Source: Methylophaga sp. 42_25_T18 (GTDB taxonomy: Bacteria; Pseudomonadota; Gammaproteobacteria; Nitrosococcales; Methylophagaceae). Taken from it: DNA of 64,000 bases. The DNA lies in NCBI GenBank assembly GCA_002163085.1, contig MAAJ01000011.1, forward strand, positions 124,001 to 188,000, given 5' to 3'. A model generated the notes under the pieces. The model had not been told where the DNA came from. It saw only the letters and a list, made by a program, of their open reading frames with translations, and searched no databases. Of this stretch, positions 17,717 through 27,067 are shown piece by piece (positions within the stretch are counted from its first letter, which is position 1; every line of letters starts with the position of its first letter). The position numbers were made by a program, and so were the translations under genes.

Positions 17717-20700
17717 CTATTTAGGTTTTTTCTTATTCATATCAGAAAATGACGGTATGCTCGACAAAATAGCTTGTAATTCTTCCTGACTGGCCGACGT
17801 ACCATCATTATCTTCACCGTTAGTTACATCCTGTTGTAGCTCACGTATCTCAGACAACATATCATCCAAATCACCCTCCGTAGGTAGGGGCTCCTGTATG
17901 GTTGCGACCGGTTCACTCTCACTGGCCATGTCATCAGAACTTGAATCACTATCAACATATTGAACATCGTCGGTGTCAGCTTGCTCAGGTTTTTCGTCTA
18001 GCGCATCTTCACCTAGCTCGTTAACAACTGCCTCCATATTCCAGACATCAGTTATCAGCTCATCCAATTCATTTTCATCGGGCAAAGGCACTTTTTCTGT
18101 CAGTCCATGAGCTTCTTCGCTCTCTTCCGCGGCTACTTCTGACTCACGATCAACTATTTCAGCTACTACCTCAGCTTCTACAACTGGTTCGATTTCAATT
18201 TCTGACTCAACAGCTACTTCGGGCTCAGCCTCAAGTTCTGACTCTGACTCTATCTCCAGCTCGGTGTCGACTTCGGGCGCAGTTTCAACGTCTATTTCTT
18301 CCTCAACCTCTACATCGGGTTCAGGCTCGACTGCTACTTCAACGACAGGCTCAATGTTAACTTCACGGTCCGTTTTAATGCCTAGTTCATTAATTGCACT
18401 TTCTGACTCAACGCCTACTTCTAGCTCGACCGCCACTTCAACGCTAGGTTCAATTTTGACTTCGCGGTCAGTTTTAATTCCTAGTTCATTAATTGTAACT
18501 TCTTGCTCAGTTTCAACTTCAGGATCGGATTCGATTACGGGCTCGGCTTCGACTTCAACGCTAGGTTCAACCTTGACTTCACGTGCAGTTTTAATACCTA
18601 GTTCATTAACTGCACTTTCTGACTCAATTGCAACTTCAGGTTCGGCTGAAAATTCTGGTTCTGCTTCGACTTCAACGCCAGGCTCAATCTTGACTTCACG
18701 TGCAGTTTTAATACCTAGTTCATTGATTGCATTTTCTGATTCCACTGCAACTTCTGACTCGAACTCTGTAACAGCCTTTCCGTATACGCCTGGGTAAGTA
18801 TTTTCCAAAGTAGAATTAGCGTAATCCTTTAGGCTATGCCTTACTTCAGCTTCGGGCTCTGCTGCAACTTCAACGACAGGCTCAACGTTAACTTCGCGTT
18901 CAGTTTTAATACCTAGTTCATTAGCTGCACTTTCTGGCTCAGCTGTTACTTCAGGTTCAACTTCAGGATCGGATTCGATTACGGGCTCGACTTCTGGTTC
19001 AGCTTCGGCTTCTGGTTCAGCTTCGACTTCTGGTTCAGCTTCGACTTCTGGTTCAGCTTCGACTTCTGGTTCAGCTTCGACTTCTGGCTCTGCTTCGACT
19101 TCTGGCTCAGCTTCGACTTCTGGTTCAGCTTCGACTTCTGGCTCTGCTTCGACTTCTGGTTCGACTGCTACTTCAAGCTCAGCCTCATCTATGTCTTTTT
19201 TTTCTGATCTGGGCTCTATTGCAGAATTTTCAGCAATAACTCGCTCTGCATCTAATTTAAGTTGGTTTGTTCGAGCTCTGACCTTCGCTCTTAATGCTTC
19301 TAACTCTGTGCTATGTTCTTGCTTCGGTTCTGGTTCACTCTCCACCATAGGCGCGTCAGCCATTAAAGCCGTCAACATTTCTTCTTCTGTAGAAAAGTCT
19401 TCATTCACAGTTGCGTCGGGCTCGGCTTCAGGCTCGACTTCTGGCTCAGTTGCGACTTCTGGTTCAGCTGCAACTTCCGGATCGGCTGCTACTTCTGGCT
19501 CAGTTTCGATTTCTGGCTCAACTTCTGGCTCAACTTCTGGCTCAACTTCTGGCTCAACTTCTGGCTCAACTTCTGGCTCAACTTCTGGCTCAACTTCTGG
19601 CTCAACTTCTGGCTCAACTTCAACTTCTGGCTCAACTTCAACTTCTGGCTCAACTTCAACTTCTGGTTCGGCTTCAACTTCTGGCTCGGCTTCAACTGCT
19701 GGTTCGACTGCAACTTCGGGTTCAGCGGCTACTTCTGGCTCTGCTTCGATTTCTGGCTCTGCTTCGATTTCTGGCTCAGCGGCGACTTCGGGCTCAGCTG
19801 CGACTTCGGGTTCAGCGTCAACTTCTGGTTCGGCTTCGGCTTCGGTTTCTGGCTCAGCGTCAACTTCTGGTTCGGCTTCGATTTCTGGCTCAGCGGCGAC
19901 TTCGGGCTCGACTGCAATTTCGGGTTCAGCGTCAACTTCTGGTTCGGCTGCGACTTCTGGCTCTGCTGCGATTTCTGGCTCAGCGGCAACTTCTGGTTCG
20001 GCTTCGATTTCGGGTTCAGCGGCGACTTCTGGCTCGACTGCAATTTCGGGTTCAGCGGCGACTTCTGGCTCAGCGGCGACTTCTGGCTCAGCGGCGACTT
20101 CTGGCTCAGCGGCGACTTCTGGCTCAGCGGCGACTTCTGGCTCTGCTGCGATTTCTGACTCAGCTGCAACTGCTGGTTCGACTGCTACTGAAGTTTCAAG
20201 GTCACCTTGTTGCTGGTTACTCGCTGAATCAGCTGTAACATCAACTGATTCAGCATTAAGCTTTTTTGAAAGGTCTTCCTCTTCATCATCGAGCGCGGCG
20301 AGATCTATTCCATCACCGTCATCAATGAGATCATCTTCAACACCGGCTAATAGGGCATCAACATCATCAGCAGATACTAGATCTTCTGTCGACTCAGCTT
20401 CCTCTTCCGTAGTATCAGCTTCACTACTTTCTTCTACAGCCGCTTCTTCTACCTCATCAACGACAACTTCTTCACTTGCTTCTTCAGCTTCAGTGACAAT
20501 GTCAGCTTCTTCTGTTTCGGTTTTTTCTACGTCTGAAACATCGCTGTCAGTATCCGTAGAATCTACTGTCTCTTCAGGATCTGTTTCACCTTCTACATCC
20601 GACTCTTCGCTCGGTGCTTCTCCGTCTGTATCTGATTCAGGCTCAGGCTCAGCACTGACTTCTTCATCAACAACCGGCTCTGACTCTGCAACATCTTCGC

Positions 20701-21220
20701 TAACCATGTCGACTTCTGGCTGAGCAGAGATAACATCCCCGCCTTGTAACGCTTTATATTCAGCAAGTAGCCGTTCCATTTTCTGCGCCGTTACTTCAAT
20801 TTGTTCATTTAAGGGTAAGTCAACAGAATCTGTAACTGCAATGCCACCAACTGGAAGCAGGTCTAAGCTAGTATTTATGGCCTCTTCTAATTTTTTAGGT
20901 AAGTCAGCTAAAGCCTTCGCATCGTGTTCAACATACATCGTCAGAATGGATTTATAAATTTGCTGCTCACGCTCTTGAAATTCTGTCGCCGCTTTTTCAA
21001 GTGCGTCCCCACTCAAGCCATACTTTTCAGCCAGCGTTGTAGAAAGCTGTTCGATACGTCGCTCTTTATTGCGTTTCAGTTTTTTCACTGTCATCGCTGC
21101 ACTTGTCTGAATATGCTTAGTATTTTTAGTTGCTCTTATAATAAGCCAAATAGCCAACAGTGCGAAAATAGCGGCCAATTCATACGCCAGCATCTGCAAA
21201 ATAGAATCAGTTATATCCAT
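17717..21220 (-). CDS. Very large acidic EPEV-repeat protein with N-terminal membrane anchor
   Basis: A 1167-residue protein of no recognised family. Residues about 11-28 form one membrane helix, followed by a basic stretch (RATKNTKH), which by the positive-inside rule puts the rest in the cytoplasm. Residues 35-150 look helical and coiled-coil prone, with many charged residues. From about 165 to 1010 the sequence is overwhelmingly Glu/Pro/Val/Ala: EPEV units in 4-, 6- and longer-residue registers, interrupted by a Lys/Arg island (about 645-690). Five copies of an NELGIKT unit occur at about 765-955. The C-terminal 100 residues are unique, acidic, and end SDMNKKKPK. Its ATG follows the stop of the vWA gene directly (TAAATG), so the two are coupled. 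Unlike FimV, it has no LysM domain that I can see. Function unknown. Confidence 0.85.
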   Translation of the reverse strand: MDITDSILQMLAYELAAIFALLAIWLIIRATKNTKHIQTSAAMTVKKLKRNKERRIEQLSTTLAEKYGLSGDALEKAATEFQEREQQIYKSILTMYVEHDAKALADLPKKLEEAINTSLDLLPVGGIAVTDSVDLPLNEQIEVTAQKMERLLAEYKALQGGDVISAQPEVDMVSEDVAESEPVVDEEVSAEPEPESDTDGEAPSEESDVEGETDPEETVDSTDTDSDVSDVEKTETEEADIVTEAEEASEEVVVDEVEEAAVEESSEADTTEEEAESTEDLVSADDVDALLAGVEDDLIDDGDGIDLAALDDEEEDLSKKLNAESVDVTADSASNQQQGDLETSVAVEPAVAAESEIAAEPEVAAEPEVAAEPEVAAEPEVAAEPEVAAEPEIAVEPEVAAEPEIEAEPEVAAEPEIAAEPEVAAEPEVDAEPEIAVEPEVAAEPEIEAEPEVDAEPETEAEAEPEVDAEPEVAAEPEVAAEPEIEAEPEIEAEPEVAAEPEVAVEPAVEAEPEVEAEPEVEVEPEVEVEPEVEVEPEVEPEVEPEVEPEVEPEVEPEVEPEVEPEVEPEIETEPEVAADPEVAAEPEVATEPEVEPEAEPDATVNEDFSTEEEMLTALMADAPMVESEPEPKQEHSTELEALRAKVRARTNQLKLDAERVIAENSAIEPRSEKKDIDEAELEVAVEPEVEAEPEVEAEPEVEAEPEVEAEPEVEAEPEVEAEPEVEAEPEVEAEPEAEAEPEVEPVIESDPEVEPEVTAEPESAANELGIKTEREVNVEPVVEVAAEPEAEVRHSLKDYANSTLENTYPGVYGKAVTEFESEVAVESENAINELGIKTAREVKIEPGVEVEAEPEFSAEPEVAIESESAVNELGIKTAREVKVEPSVEVEAEPVIESDPEVETEQEVTINELGIKTDREVKIEPSVEVAVELEVGVESESAINELGIKTDREVNIEPVVEVAVEPEPDVEVEEEIDVETAPEVDTELEIESESELEAEPEVAVESEIEIEPVVEAEVVAEIVDRESEVAAEESEEAHGLTEKVPLPDENELDELITDVWNMEAVVNELGEDALDEKPEQADTDDVQYVDSDSSSDDMASESEPVATIQEPLPTEGDLDDMLSEIRELQQDVTNGEDNDGTSASQEELQAILSSIPSFSDMNKKKPK
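18350..18935 (-). repeat. Five dispersed NELGIKT units within the acidic repeat gene
   Basis: Five blocks, each with plus-strand core TTTTAATACCTAGTTCATT (coding for NELGIKT), occur near 18370, 18480, 18595, 18710 and 18910. Each is followed in the protein by a basic turn (T-D/A/E-R-E-V) and a V/E-rich linker. The blocks are 110-200 bp apart and diverged at third positions. Confidence 0.75.
18985..19170 (-). repeat. Tandem 18-bp repeats (EAEPEV units)
   Basis: About ten near-identical 18-bp units, plus-strand consensus TCTGGTTCAGCTTCGACT, lie in frame inside the acidic repeat gene. Each encodes six residues, so gain or loss of a unit keeps the frame. Confidence 0.8.
19430..20190 (-). repeat. 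Degenerate EPEV/EPEI low-complexity repeat tract with a perfect 12-bp core
   Basis: About 760 bp of mixed 12-, 15- and 18-bp units around TCTGGCTCAGC. Between about 19511 and 19620 there are nine or ten consecutive perfect 12-bp copies of AACTTCTGGCTC. All units are multiples of three, which is why the opposite strand is also free of stops across the tract. Confidence 0.85.
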
Positions 21221-23137
21221 TTATAATTCATCCCCTGGGTTAGTCGCAGCGCTTTTACGTCGCCACACAAAAACACCAATACCTACCAACATTAATATTA
21301 TGCCGTTGCCTATGGCTAGTTTGATAGCGGGAGTAACAACACCTTCATCTTGTGACGTTGGCATCTCTGGATCAAGTCCTACCAACAAGTCTTCATCTGG
21401 CTCAGGAAGTAAATCTTCCAAATTTCCATTCATTTCATCTATGACTTCAAGCTCAGGTTCTAGCTGTTCTTCTTCCATTGGCATTTCTTCTATAATTTCT
21501 TCAAGCTCTGCTTCTGGTTCCATTTCAGGCTCTAATTCAGCTTCTTCCTCTTCCATCACTGGAAGTTCAATTTCTGCTATTTCTTCTGGTATATCTCTGT
21601 CTATCAATATAATGGGAGTGGGCTGCAAAAATAAGCTACGTCCTTTTACTGTTTCTCCTCGGATCTGTAAGGCAAGTGAATAATCTTCGCTCGGCTGTAA
21701 GTCAGCCAACGTCAACTGCCAATCACCATCAAGGTTCTTCATTACATCATACGACCATTCACTACCATCTGCTGCCGTTAACATGGCGGCAATAGATACG
21801 TTTTCGCTCTTAATGAGTTCAACATCTGGTTTTAAGGTAAGTCGATGCGTTCGTGTATCTTCATCGGTTAATTGTTCCACCTGCACATCAAACGGTGTTT
21901 CAACTACATTAATACTTTGACGGCGCTGACGTTCAAATGTTGCACTGGTCATCGTAACCACAACATCATTACGTCCTGGCTGGAATAAGTCACCGATATG
22001 AGTCAGATAGACACCTTGCTGCTGAGATTCATTTAAATCGGTCAGAACTGCATCCGCAAGCTCATTTTCTTCTTTCAATTGTGCATCAACTAATTTGAGG
22101 AAGTCTTCACGCACAATAACCTCGTCTTTATCGGTCAAGCTTGCTGAAAAATCAAAGGTTTCACCAATAAGTATATTATTTGGCAAGTCGGTTGTTTGTA
22201 ATTTAAGATCGGTAACCACCATCACCCGATTATCAGGATCAAGATCCGCATCAATTTTCCAGTCACCGGTCAAAGGTTGCTCAATAGTAATCAAATCGTA
22301 ATTATCTTCATGATGCCAACGTACATTGCCAGGCAGTTCATCATTTTTTAATCGCGACAAATCTGGTAATACAAGTTCAGTGTCTCTAGTGCCTTCACTG
22401 CGAAATACTAATAAGGTCATTTCGCTAACACTGTCATCAATTTTAAAGTTGTTATCCGTTAACGGAACGGTATCGCGTTGAGCGGCCTTTTCAAATAAAT
22501 GCAAGAACACTCGCTGTAATTGATCGGCCGTATCAACTTGTTCATACCAACCATCAGTAGCGATAGAAATCGCACGTAATAACTCATGATCTGCCGTCGA
22601 TGACAAAGCAATGGTATGAACGGCTACACCCGATTTTTTTAACCGCGGCACAATATTATCTAATATACGTTGGCGTGACTTTTCACTTGTTTCTTCGCCA
22701 GCAGCAACGTCGACCAAGCCATCCGATAATAAAATCACACTACGGCGAACATTGGCATCAGGGAGCTTATGACTGGCGGTCGCTTTATTTAGTACTTGTT
22801 CAATATTAGTGAACAAACCATAGGAATGAATTTTATTTGACTGACGTTCAGCTTCTATCTTCCATGCTTCATTGACGTCACGGATTGGCACCAACATATT
22901 GACGTATTTAGCAAAGGTCCACACTCCCGCTTTTGACTCATCGGGTAATAAACCAATGACTAAGCGTAAAGCTGGTGCCCGCAGGTTATTTGGGTCATTT
23001 TTTTTCATGCTGCCAGAAACATCGATCAGGATGCGCACATCGCTGACCGGCTCTTCTGTAGTGGCGAAAACCTGCCGAATTGGCAAAGTCACTGCCAAAA
23101 CAATCAGAATCAGCACAAATTTTTCAAAACGTATCAT
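21221..23137 (-). CDS. Membrane-anchored periplasmic von Willebrand factor A protein
   Basis: A 638-residue protein with an N-terminal signal peptide (hydrophobic residues 7-24, cut after VFA). A vWA domain spans about residues 34-225, with the metal-ion site DVSGSM (residues 39-44) and the later LLSDG. About 300 residues of beta-rich domains follow, then an acidic EPE-rich linker (about 535-600), a C-terminal membrane helix (about 605-625) and a basic cytoplasmic tail WRRK. The vWA domain would thus sit in the periplasm. I prefer the ATG at 23137; a frame extension to 23167 adds ten residues ahead of the signal peptide. Its stop abuts the start of the acidic repeat gene. It resembles uncharacterised gammaproteobacterial vWA proteins; role unknown. 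Confidence 0.85.
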   Translation of the reverse strand: MIRFEKFVLILIVLAVTLPIRQVFATTEEPVSDVRILIDVSGSMKKNDPNNLRAPALRLVIGLLPDESKAGVWTFAKYVNMLVPIRDVNEAWKIEAERQSNKIHSYGLFTNIEQVLNKATASHKLPDANVRRSVILLSDGLVDVAAGEETSEKSRQRILDNIVPRLKKSGVAVHTIALSSTADHELLRAISIATDGWYEQVDTADQLQRVFLHLFEKAAQRDTVPLTDNNFKIDDSVSEMTLLVFRSEGTRDTELVLPDLSRLKNDELPGNVRWHHEDNYDLITIEQPLTGDWKIDADLDPDNRVMVVTDLKLQTTDLPNNILIGETFDFSASLTDKDEVIVREDFLKLVDAQLKEENELADAVLTDLNESQQQGVYLTHIGDLFQPGRNDVVVTMTSATFERQRRQSINVVETPFDVQVEQLTDEDTRTHRLTLKPDVELIKSENVSIAAMLTAADGSEWSYDVMKNLDGDWQLTLADLQPSEDYSLALQIRGETVKGRSLFLQPTPIILIDRDIPEEIAEIELPVMEEEEAELEPEMEPEAELEEIIEEMPMEEEQLEPELEVIDEMNGNLEDLLPEPDEDLLVGLDPEMPTSQDEGVVTPAIKLAIGNGIILMLVGIGVFVWRRKSAATNPGDEL

Positions 23138-23292
23138 AAACTCATAACCTATTGTTATTATTAACAACGTTCGCTAACCGACTGAAATGTAAAGACGGTT
23201 TCCCGACGGTTCGTTCGAAATCGTTGAGTTTAATGCAGTTTCTATGCCGTTATTAAAATATAACAACATTTTGTCTAGAACAGACAAGGGAA

Positions 23293-23325
23293 TACTCCTC
23301 ACACCTATATATCGCATGAGGAGTA
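23293..23325. terminator. Hairpin downstream of metZ, possible terminator
   Basis: A perfect 9-bp stem TACTCCTCA/TGAGGAGTA with a 15-base loop lies 15 bases beyond the metZ stop. There is no convincing T-run on either side, so termination is only suggested. Confidence 0.4.
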
Positions 23326-23340
23326 AGTTCAGGGACTATT

Positions 23341-24528
23341 TCAGAGTAAATCTAATCCGTGTTGTAGATCAGCTTGAATATCTTCAACATTTTCCAAGCC
23401 GACGGAGATCCGTAATAAACCTTGCGTGATGCCCGATTCAGCCCGTGCTTCATCGGTTAAGCGCCCATGCGTTGTCGTTGCTGGATGTGTAATCGTCGTT
23501 TTAGTATCACCCAGATTAGCCGTTATCGATAACCACTCGGTTGAATCAATTAACTTCCACGCGCCTGCACGGCCACCTTTTACTTCAAAGGCAATAATGC
23601 CTCCAAATGCCGATTGTTGCTTTTTGGCTAATTCGTGTTGTGGATGACTAGGCAAACCCGCATAAAATACTTTAGATACTTGTGGCTGCTGTTCCAACCA
23701 TTGAGCTAAGCTTGATGCCGCTGCTGAATGTGCATTCATACGCAACTCTAATGTTTCTAGTCCTTTCAAGAAAGTCCAAGCATTAAAAGGACTCATGGTC
23801 GGGCCAGCAGTACGTAAAAAACCATACACGTCTTCACCAACAAGTTGATTGTCACCTACGACTGCACCACCCACGCAACGTCCTTGACCATCAATATATT
23901 TGGTCGCCGAATGCACAACGATATCTGCACCTTGTGCTAAAGGTCGTTGCAAGGCAGGTGTACAAAAGCAATTATCAACAATCAGCAAACAGTCATGGGC
24001 TTTCGCCAAAGCGGATAAGGCCGCCATATCCGCTATTTCATTTAATGGATTTGACGGTGTTTCCAAAAACAAGGCTTTGGTATTAGGTTTGATCGCCTGT
24101 TGCCATGCACTGATATCAGTTAAGGCAACATAATCAGTTTCTAAACCAAATTTAGCTAAGTACTTATCAAACAGCACACGTGTGGTACCAAAAATACTGC
24201 GTGACGACACAATGTGATCACCCGCAGATAATATGCCCATAAAGGTCGACAAGATGGCTGACATGCCTGATGAGGTAGCAACACATGACTCACCACCTTC
24301 AAGAGCCGCTAGGCGCTGCTCAAAGTTACGTACGGTCGGGTTAGTAAATCGTGAATATATATTGCCAGGTTCTTCACCACTAAACCGAGCCGCCGCCTGT
24401 TCAGCGCTGTCGAAGACATAACTGGACGTCGGAAAAATAGGCTCGGCATGCTCATTTTCTGCCGTACGGACTTGGCCCGCTCTAACGGCACGCGTGGCAA
24501 AACCTTTTTCTTGGTCAAAATTCGTCAT
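23341..24528 (-). CDS. metZ: O-succinylhomoserine sulfhydrylase
   Basis: A 395-residue PLP enzyme of the Cys/Met metabolism family. It has the N-terminal GFATRAVRAGQ, the SRFTNPTVRNFE motif, SSGMSAI and the PLP-lysine motif VVHSATKYIDGQGR. It makes homocysteine from O-succinylhomoserine and sulfide, the direct sulfhydrylation route of pseudomonads. The ATG at 24528 fits the family N-terminus; the open frame continues upstream to a TTG at 24564. The wording GEDVYGFLRTAGPTMSPFNAW favours MetZ over cystathionine gamma-synthase. It lies downstream of the sensor phosphatase gene on the same strand, but co-regulation is uncertain. Confidence 0.92.
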   Translation of the reverse strand: MTNFDQEKGFATRAVRAGQVRTAENEHAEPIFPTSSYVFDSAEQAAARFSGEEPGNIYSRFTNPTVRNFEQRLAALEGGESCVATSSGMSAILSTFMGILSAGDHIVSSRSIFGTTRVLFDKYLAKFGLETDYVALTDISAWQQAIKPNTKALFLETPSNPLNEIADMAALSALAKAHDCLLIVDNCFCTPALQRPLAQGADIVVHSATKYIDGQGRCVGGAVVGDNQLVGEDVYGFLRTAGPTMSPFNAWTFLKGLETLELRMNAHSAAASSLAQWLEQQPQVSKVFYAGLPSHPQHELAKKQQSAFGGIIAFEVKGGRAGAWKLIDSTEWLSITANLGDTKTTITHPATTTHGRLTDEARAESGITQGLLRISVGLENVEDIQADLQHGLDLL

Positions 24529-24582
24529 AGTGAAAATATCGCTGGCAACATATAAAAACAGCAATTCTAAAAGATTCGCGGC

Positions 24583-27048
24583 CTATGTGACCAGTGTTTT
24601 TATTTCAATCAAAGACACATCATCTGTAGAAGCTGCACCATCAGTAAATATTCTTATCGATTTTTTTATCTCATCAAGACGACCTTTATGATTAGTTTCG
24701 CCTTGGAGTAACAGCTCAAAACGTTCTTGGCCAAACATCTCACCTTCGTTGTTTTCGGCTTCAGTTAAACCATCACTATGAACATACAGATTATCACCAG
24801 CTTCAAGCCGCAAGTCATATACATGCATCTCTTCTTGATCATAGGTCATCACACCCAATGGCAAATGATTAGAAGGAAATCGATGTCGAATCCCACCATC
24901 TGAACCCACAACTAAAACATCTGGCAAACCAGCATTCCAAATCTGTGCCGTTGTCCTTTCTGCATTAATATCTATGCCTGCAATACAACAAAATATTCCC
25001 GTAGGTAACAATGAGTTTAGCTTATTATTTAACTCTCCCATTAAAACATCTAAAGGCAGTTCTTTAGCTGTTATCGCAGCATAAATAGATGATACCGGCA
25101 CCGCACCTAATGCAGCGGATAAACCATGGCCAGTAAAATCACATAAAATAACTCTCAACCCACCATTAGCTAAGATTGAAGACAAAATCATATCACCGCT
25201 AAATGAGCCCATCGGTTCACACCACGTGGACAATTCAGGAATCACATCGTTACTTGTTGCCGTGATGTTTTCAAACACATGCTTGGCAATCATTTCTTCT
25301 TGTTCGAGCTGGCTATGTTTTTCCAGCAAATCTTTCATTGTTTTCTGTAATTGTTCATCAGCACGTTTCTGCTTGTTAATATCTAAACTGGTGCCGATCA
25401 TGCGAACGGGCTTACCACCTTCCGACCACTCAACTATTTTTCCACTGTCTCGCACCCATACCCAGTGTCCTAGTTTATGTTTCAGTCGCACTTCACACGA
25501 ATATGACGCTATCTCACCGTTACAGTATTTTTCTAATTTTTCCATCAACATTTTTCCGTCTTCAGGATGCGTTTGATCAATCCATGTTTGGATATTAGCA
25601 GGGTGAAATTCTTGAAGGTTGAAACCCATAATCTTAGCCCAGCGCTCATTAAACGACACGGTTCCAGTTTGTATATGCCAATCCCATACACCTACATCAG
25701 TACTCTCGACAACCAGTTCGAGTTGCTCTGAACTCTCAGAGAGTTCACCAAGCACTTTTTGTGTCTCTAATTCGCGTTGATCAAGCTTCTGTTCGTAACT
25801 ACTGCGCATCATCAACATATGATTAAACGCTGTTGCAAGCTGTGTAATCTCATCATTAACCTTTTTACTCACGATAACTTGTTGTTGTGATTCCCCCTCG
25901 GCCATTAACAGTGAGGCATCAGCTAACCGAGCAATAGGTCGAATAAAGTGCTGAGCTTGAAGTGCAGAAACAAAAGCAACTACTATTGCTGTAACGATCA
26001 TTAAGAGCATGGCCACTTTCCCTGCAAAATCAGCATCATAAAGCGCCTCATCCGTATTTACTTCACTGACTAAAATCCAGTTAATATCACCAATTTTTAT
26101 ATCTTGATATTCACCTATTACACTCTCACCTTCGGGACCACTATATTGAGAAACATTAGACAACCTCTCACTACCGTCAGGTTTCTGCTGCGTATATAGA
26201 CTTAATTGTGATGTATTCACATCTCTAGCTAATACTTCACGCCAATTATTGTTTCGTAGAGGTGTTCGTAAATAACCATCTTCTCCCACCATATAGTGAT
26301 GTAAAGAGCTTTCCTCTGTAGCATCAAAGATGCTGAACAACTTATCTAAGCGCAGTTGCATCGCAAATACGCCTACTTTATCTCCAAACTCATCTAATAA
26401 AGGGGCAGTTATAAAGGCCGCTATAGCTAGATCTGAAGGGAAGTATCGTTCCATTCCTGAGAACTGCATCTGTCCTGTATCTAGCGTTTTCTTTACCGCA
26501 CTTGCAAAACCAGTTTGGTTAAAAACCCCATTGTATAGATTGGTTCCCCAATCAGACTCACGCGCCACGCTATAGAGAATATTGCCTCTATTATCTATAA
26601 GGAATAAGTCATAGACGTAATTGTATCGACGATTCAGACTTACTAAGCCGTTAGGAGACGAATCTAATCGTCGTTGCCAATCATAGCTTTTGATATATTC
26701 ATTCAGTGTTTTCCCGCTTAGAGCTAAGCCTTCTTGCAGCGTTTGCAATAAAGCAACATTTTCATGTACTTCAGCCTGATTGCTGACATCCAGATATCTA
26801 TTTTCAAACCAGTTGGAGATATAGGAAATTGAAAGTGTTGCTGATTGTTGAAGGTTTTCAGCCGCCAATTCGCTGAGGCTATTTTTTGTTTGGTAATAAT
26901 TAAACCAAGATACAAAACACAAAGGCAGGAGAGAAAGTACTAAAAACCACATCATCAACCGTTGTCGTATGGATACGAACTTAAGGAGGTGGTTCGAATT
27001 TTTCTTTTGCGCTGGCACGATGTCAACTTTAGCTGCGGCGTCATTCAT
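24583..27048 (-). CDS. Membrane sensor with dCache, HAMP, PAS and SpoIIE-type PP2C phosphatase
   Basis: An 821-residue inner-membrane protein. A first helix lies at about residues 30-50, followed by a periplasmic sensor region of about 290 residues (dCache-like) and a second helix near 345-365. A HAMP linker, a short coiled coil and a PAS domain (about 455-580) come next. The C-terminal SpoIIE/RsbU phosphatase spans about 610-821. Phosphatase metal ligands are visible in SFSGDM, CDFTGHGLSAA, HSDGLTEAEN and STDDVSLI. Such proteins dephosphorylate STAS-domain anti-anti-sigma factors, but no STAS or anti-sigma gene is nearby. It starts 19 bases after the binding-protein gene, so the two probably form one operon and one signalling unit. 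Confidence 0.88.
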   Translation of the reverse strand: MNDAAAKVDIVPAQKKNSNHLLKFVSIRQRLMMWFLVLSLLPLCFVSWFNYYQTKNSLSELAAENLQQSATLSISYISNWFENRYLDVSNQAEVHENVALLQTLQEGLALSGKTLNEYIKSYDWQRRLDSSPNGLVSLNRRYNYVYDLFLIDNRGNILYSVARESDWGTNLYNGVFNQTGFASAVKKTLDTGQMQFSGMERYFPSDLAIAAFITAPLLDEFGDKVGVFAMQLRLDKLFSIFDATEESSLHHYMVGEDGYLRTPLRNNNWREVLARDVNTSQLSLYTQQKPDGSERLSNVSQYSGPEGESVIGEYQDIKIGDINWILVSEVNTDEALYDADFAGKVAMLLMIVTAIVVAFVSALQAQHFIRPIARLADASLLMAEGESQQQVIVSKKVNDEITQLATAFNHMLMMRSSYEQKLDQRELETQKVLGELSESSEQLELVVESTDVGVWDWHIQTGTVSFNERWAKIMGFNLQEFHPANIQTWIDQTHPEDGKMLMEKLEKYCNGEIASYSCEVRLKHKLGHWVWVRDSGKIVEWSEGGKPVRMIGTSLDINKQKRADEQLQKTMKDLLEKHSQLEQEEMIAKHVFENITATSNDVIPELSTWCEPMGSFSGDMILSSILANGGLRVILCDFTGHGLSAALGAVPVSSIYAAITAKELPLDVLMGELNNKLNSLLPTGIFCCIAGIDINAERTTAQIWNAGLPDVLVVGSDGGIRHRFPSNHLPLGVMTYDQEEMHVYDLRLEAGDNLYVHSDGLTEAENNEGEMFGQERFELLLQGETNHKGRLDEIKKSIRIFTDGAASTDDVSLIEIKTLVT

Positions 27049-27067
27049 AACAAGGAGCCCTAATTAG

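Noticed and set aside
19430-20190. CRISPR-like appearance of the repeated tract
   Set aside because: The units are 12-18 bp, contiguous, coding, and have no unique spacers or flanking cas genes.
19191-20723. Long plus-strand open frames (510, 275 and 177 residues) opposite the acidic repeat gene
   Set aside because: They are products of repeat units in multiples of three with no stop in the opposite frames. Their Ser/Gly/Thr or Arg/Leu composition mirrors the EPEV codons, and they lack start signals. The minus-strand frame has the membrane helix, the coupled upstream gene and the unique ends.
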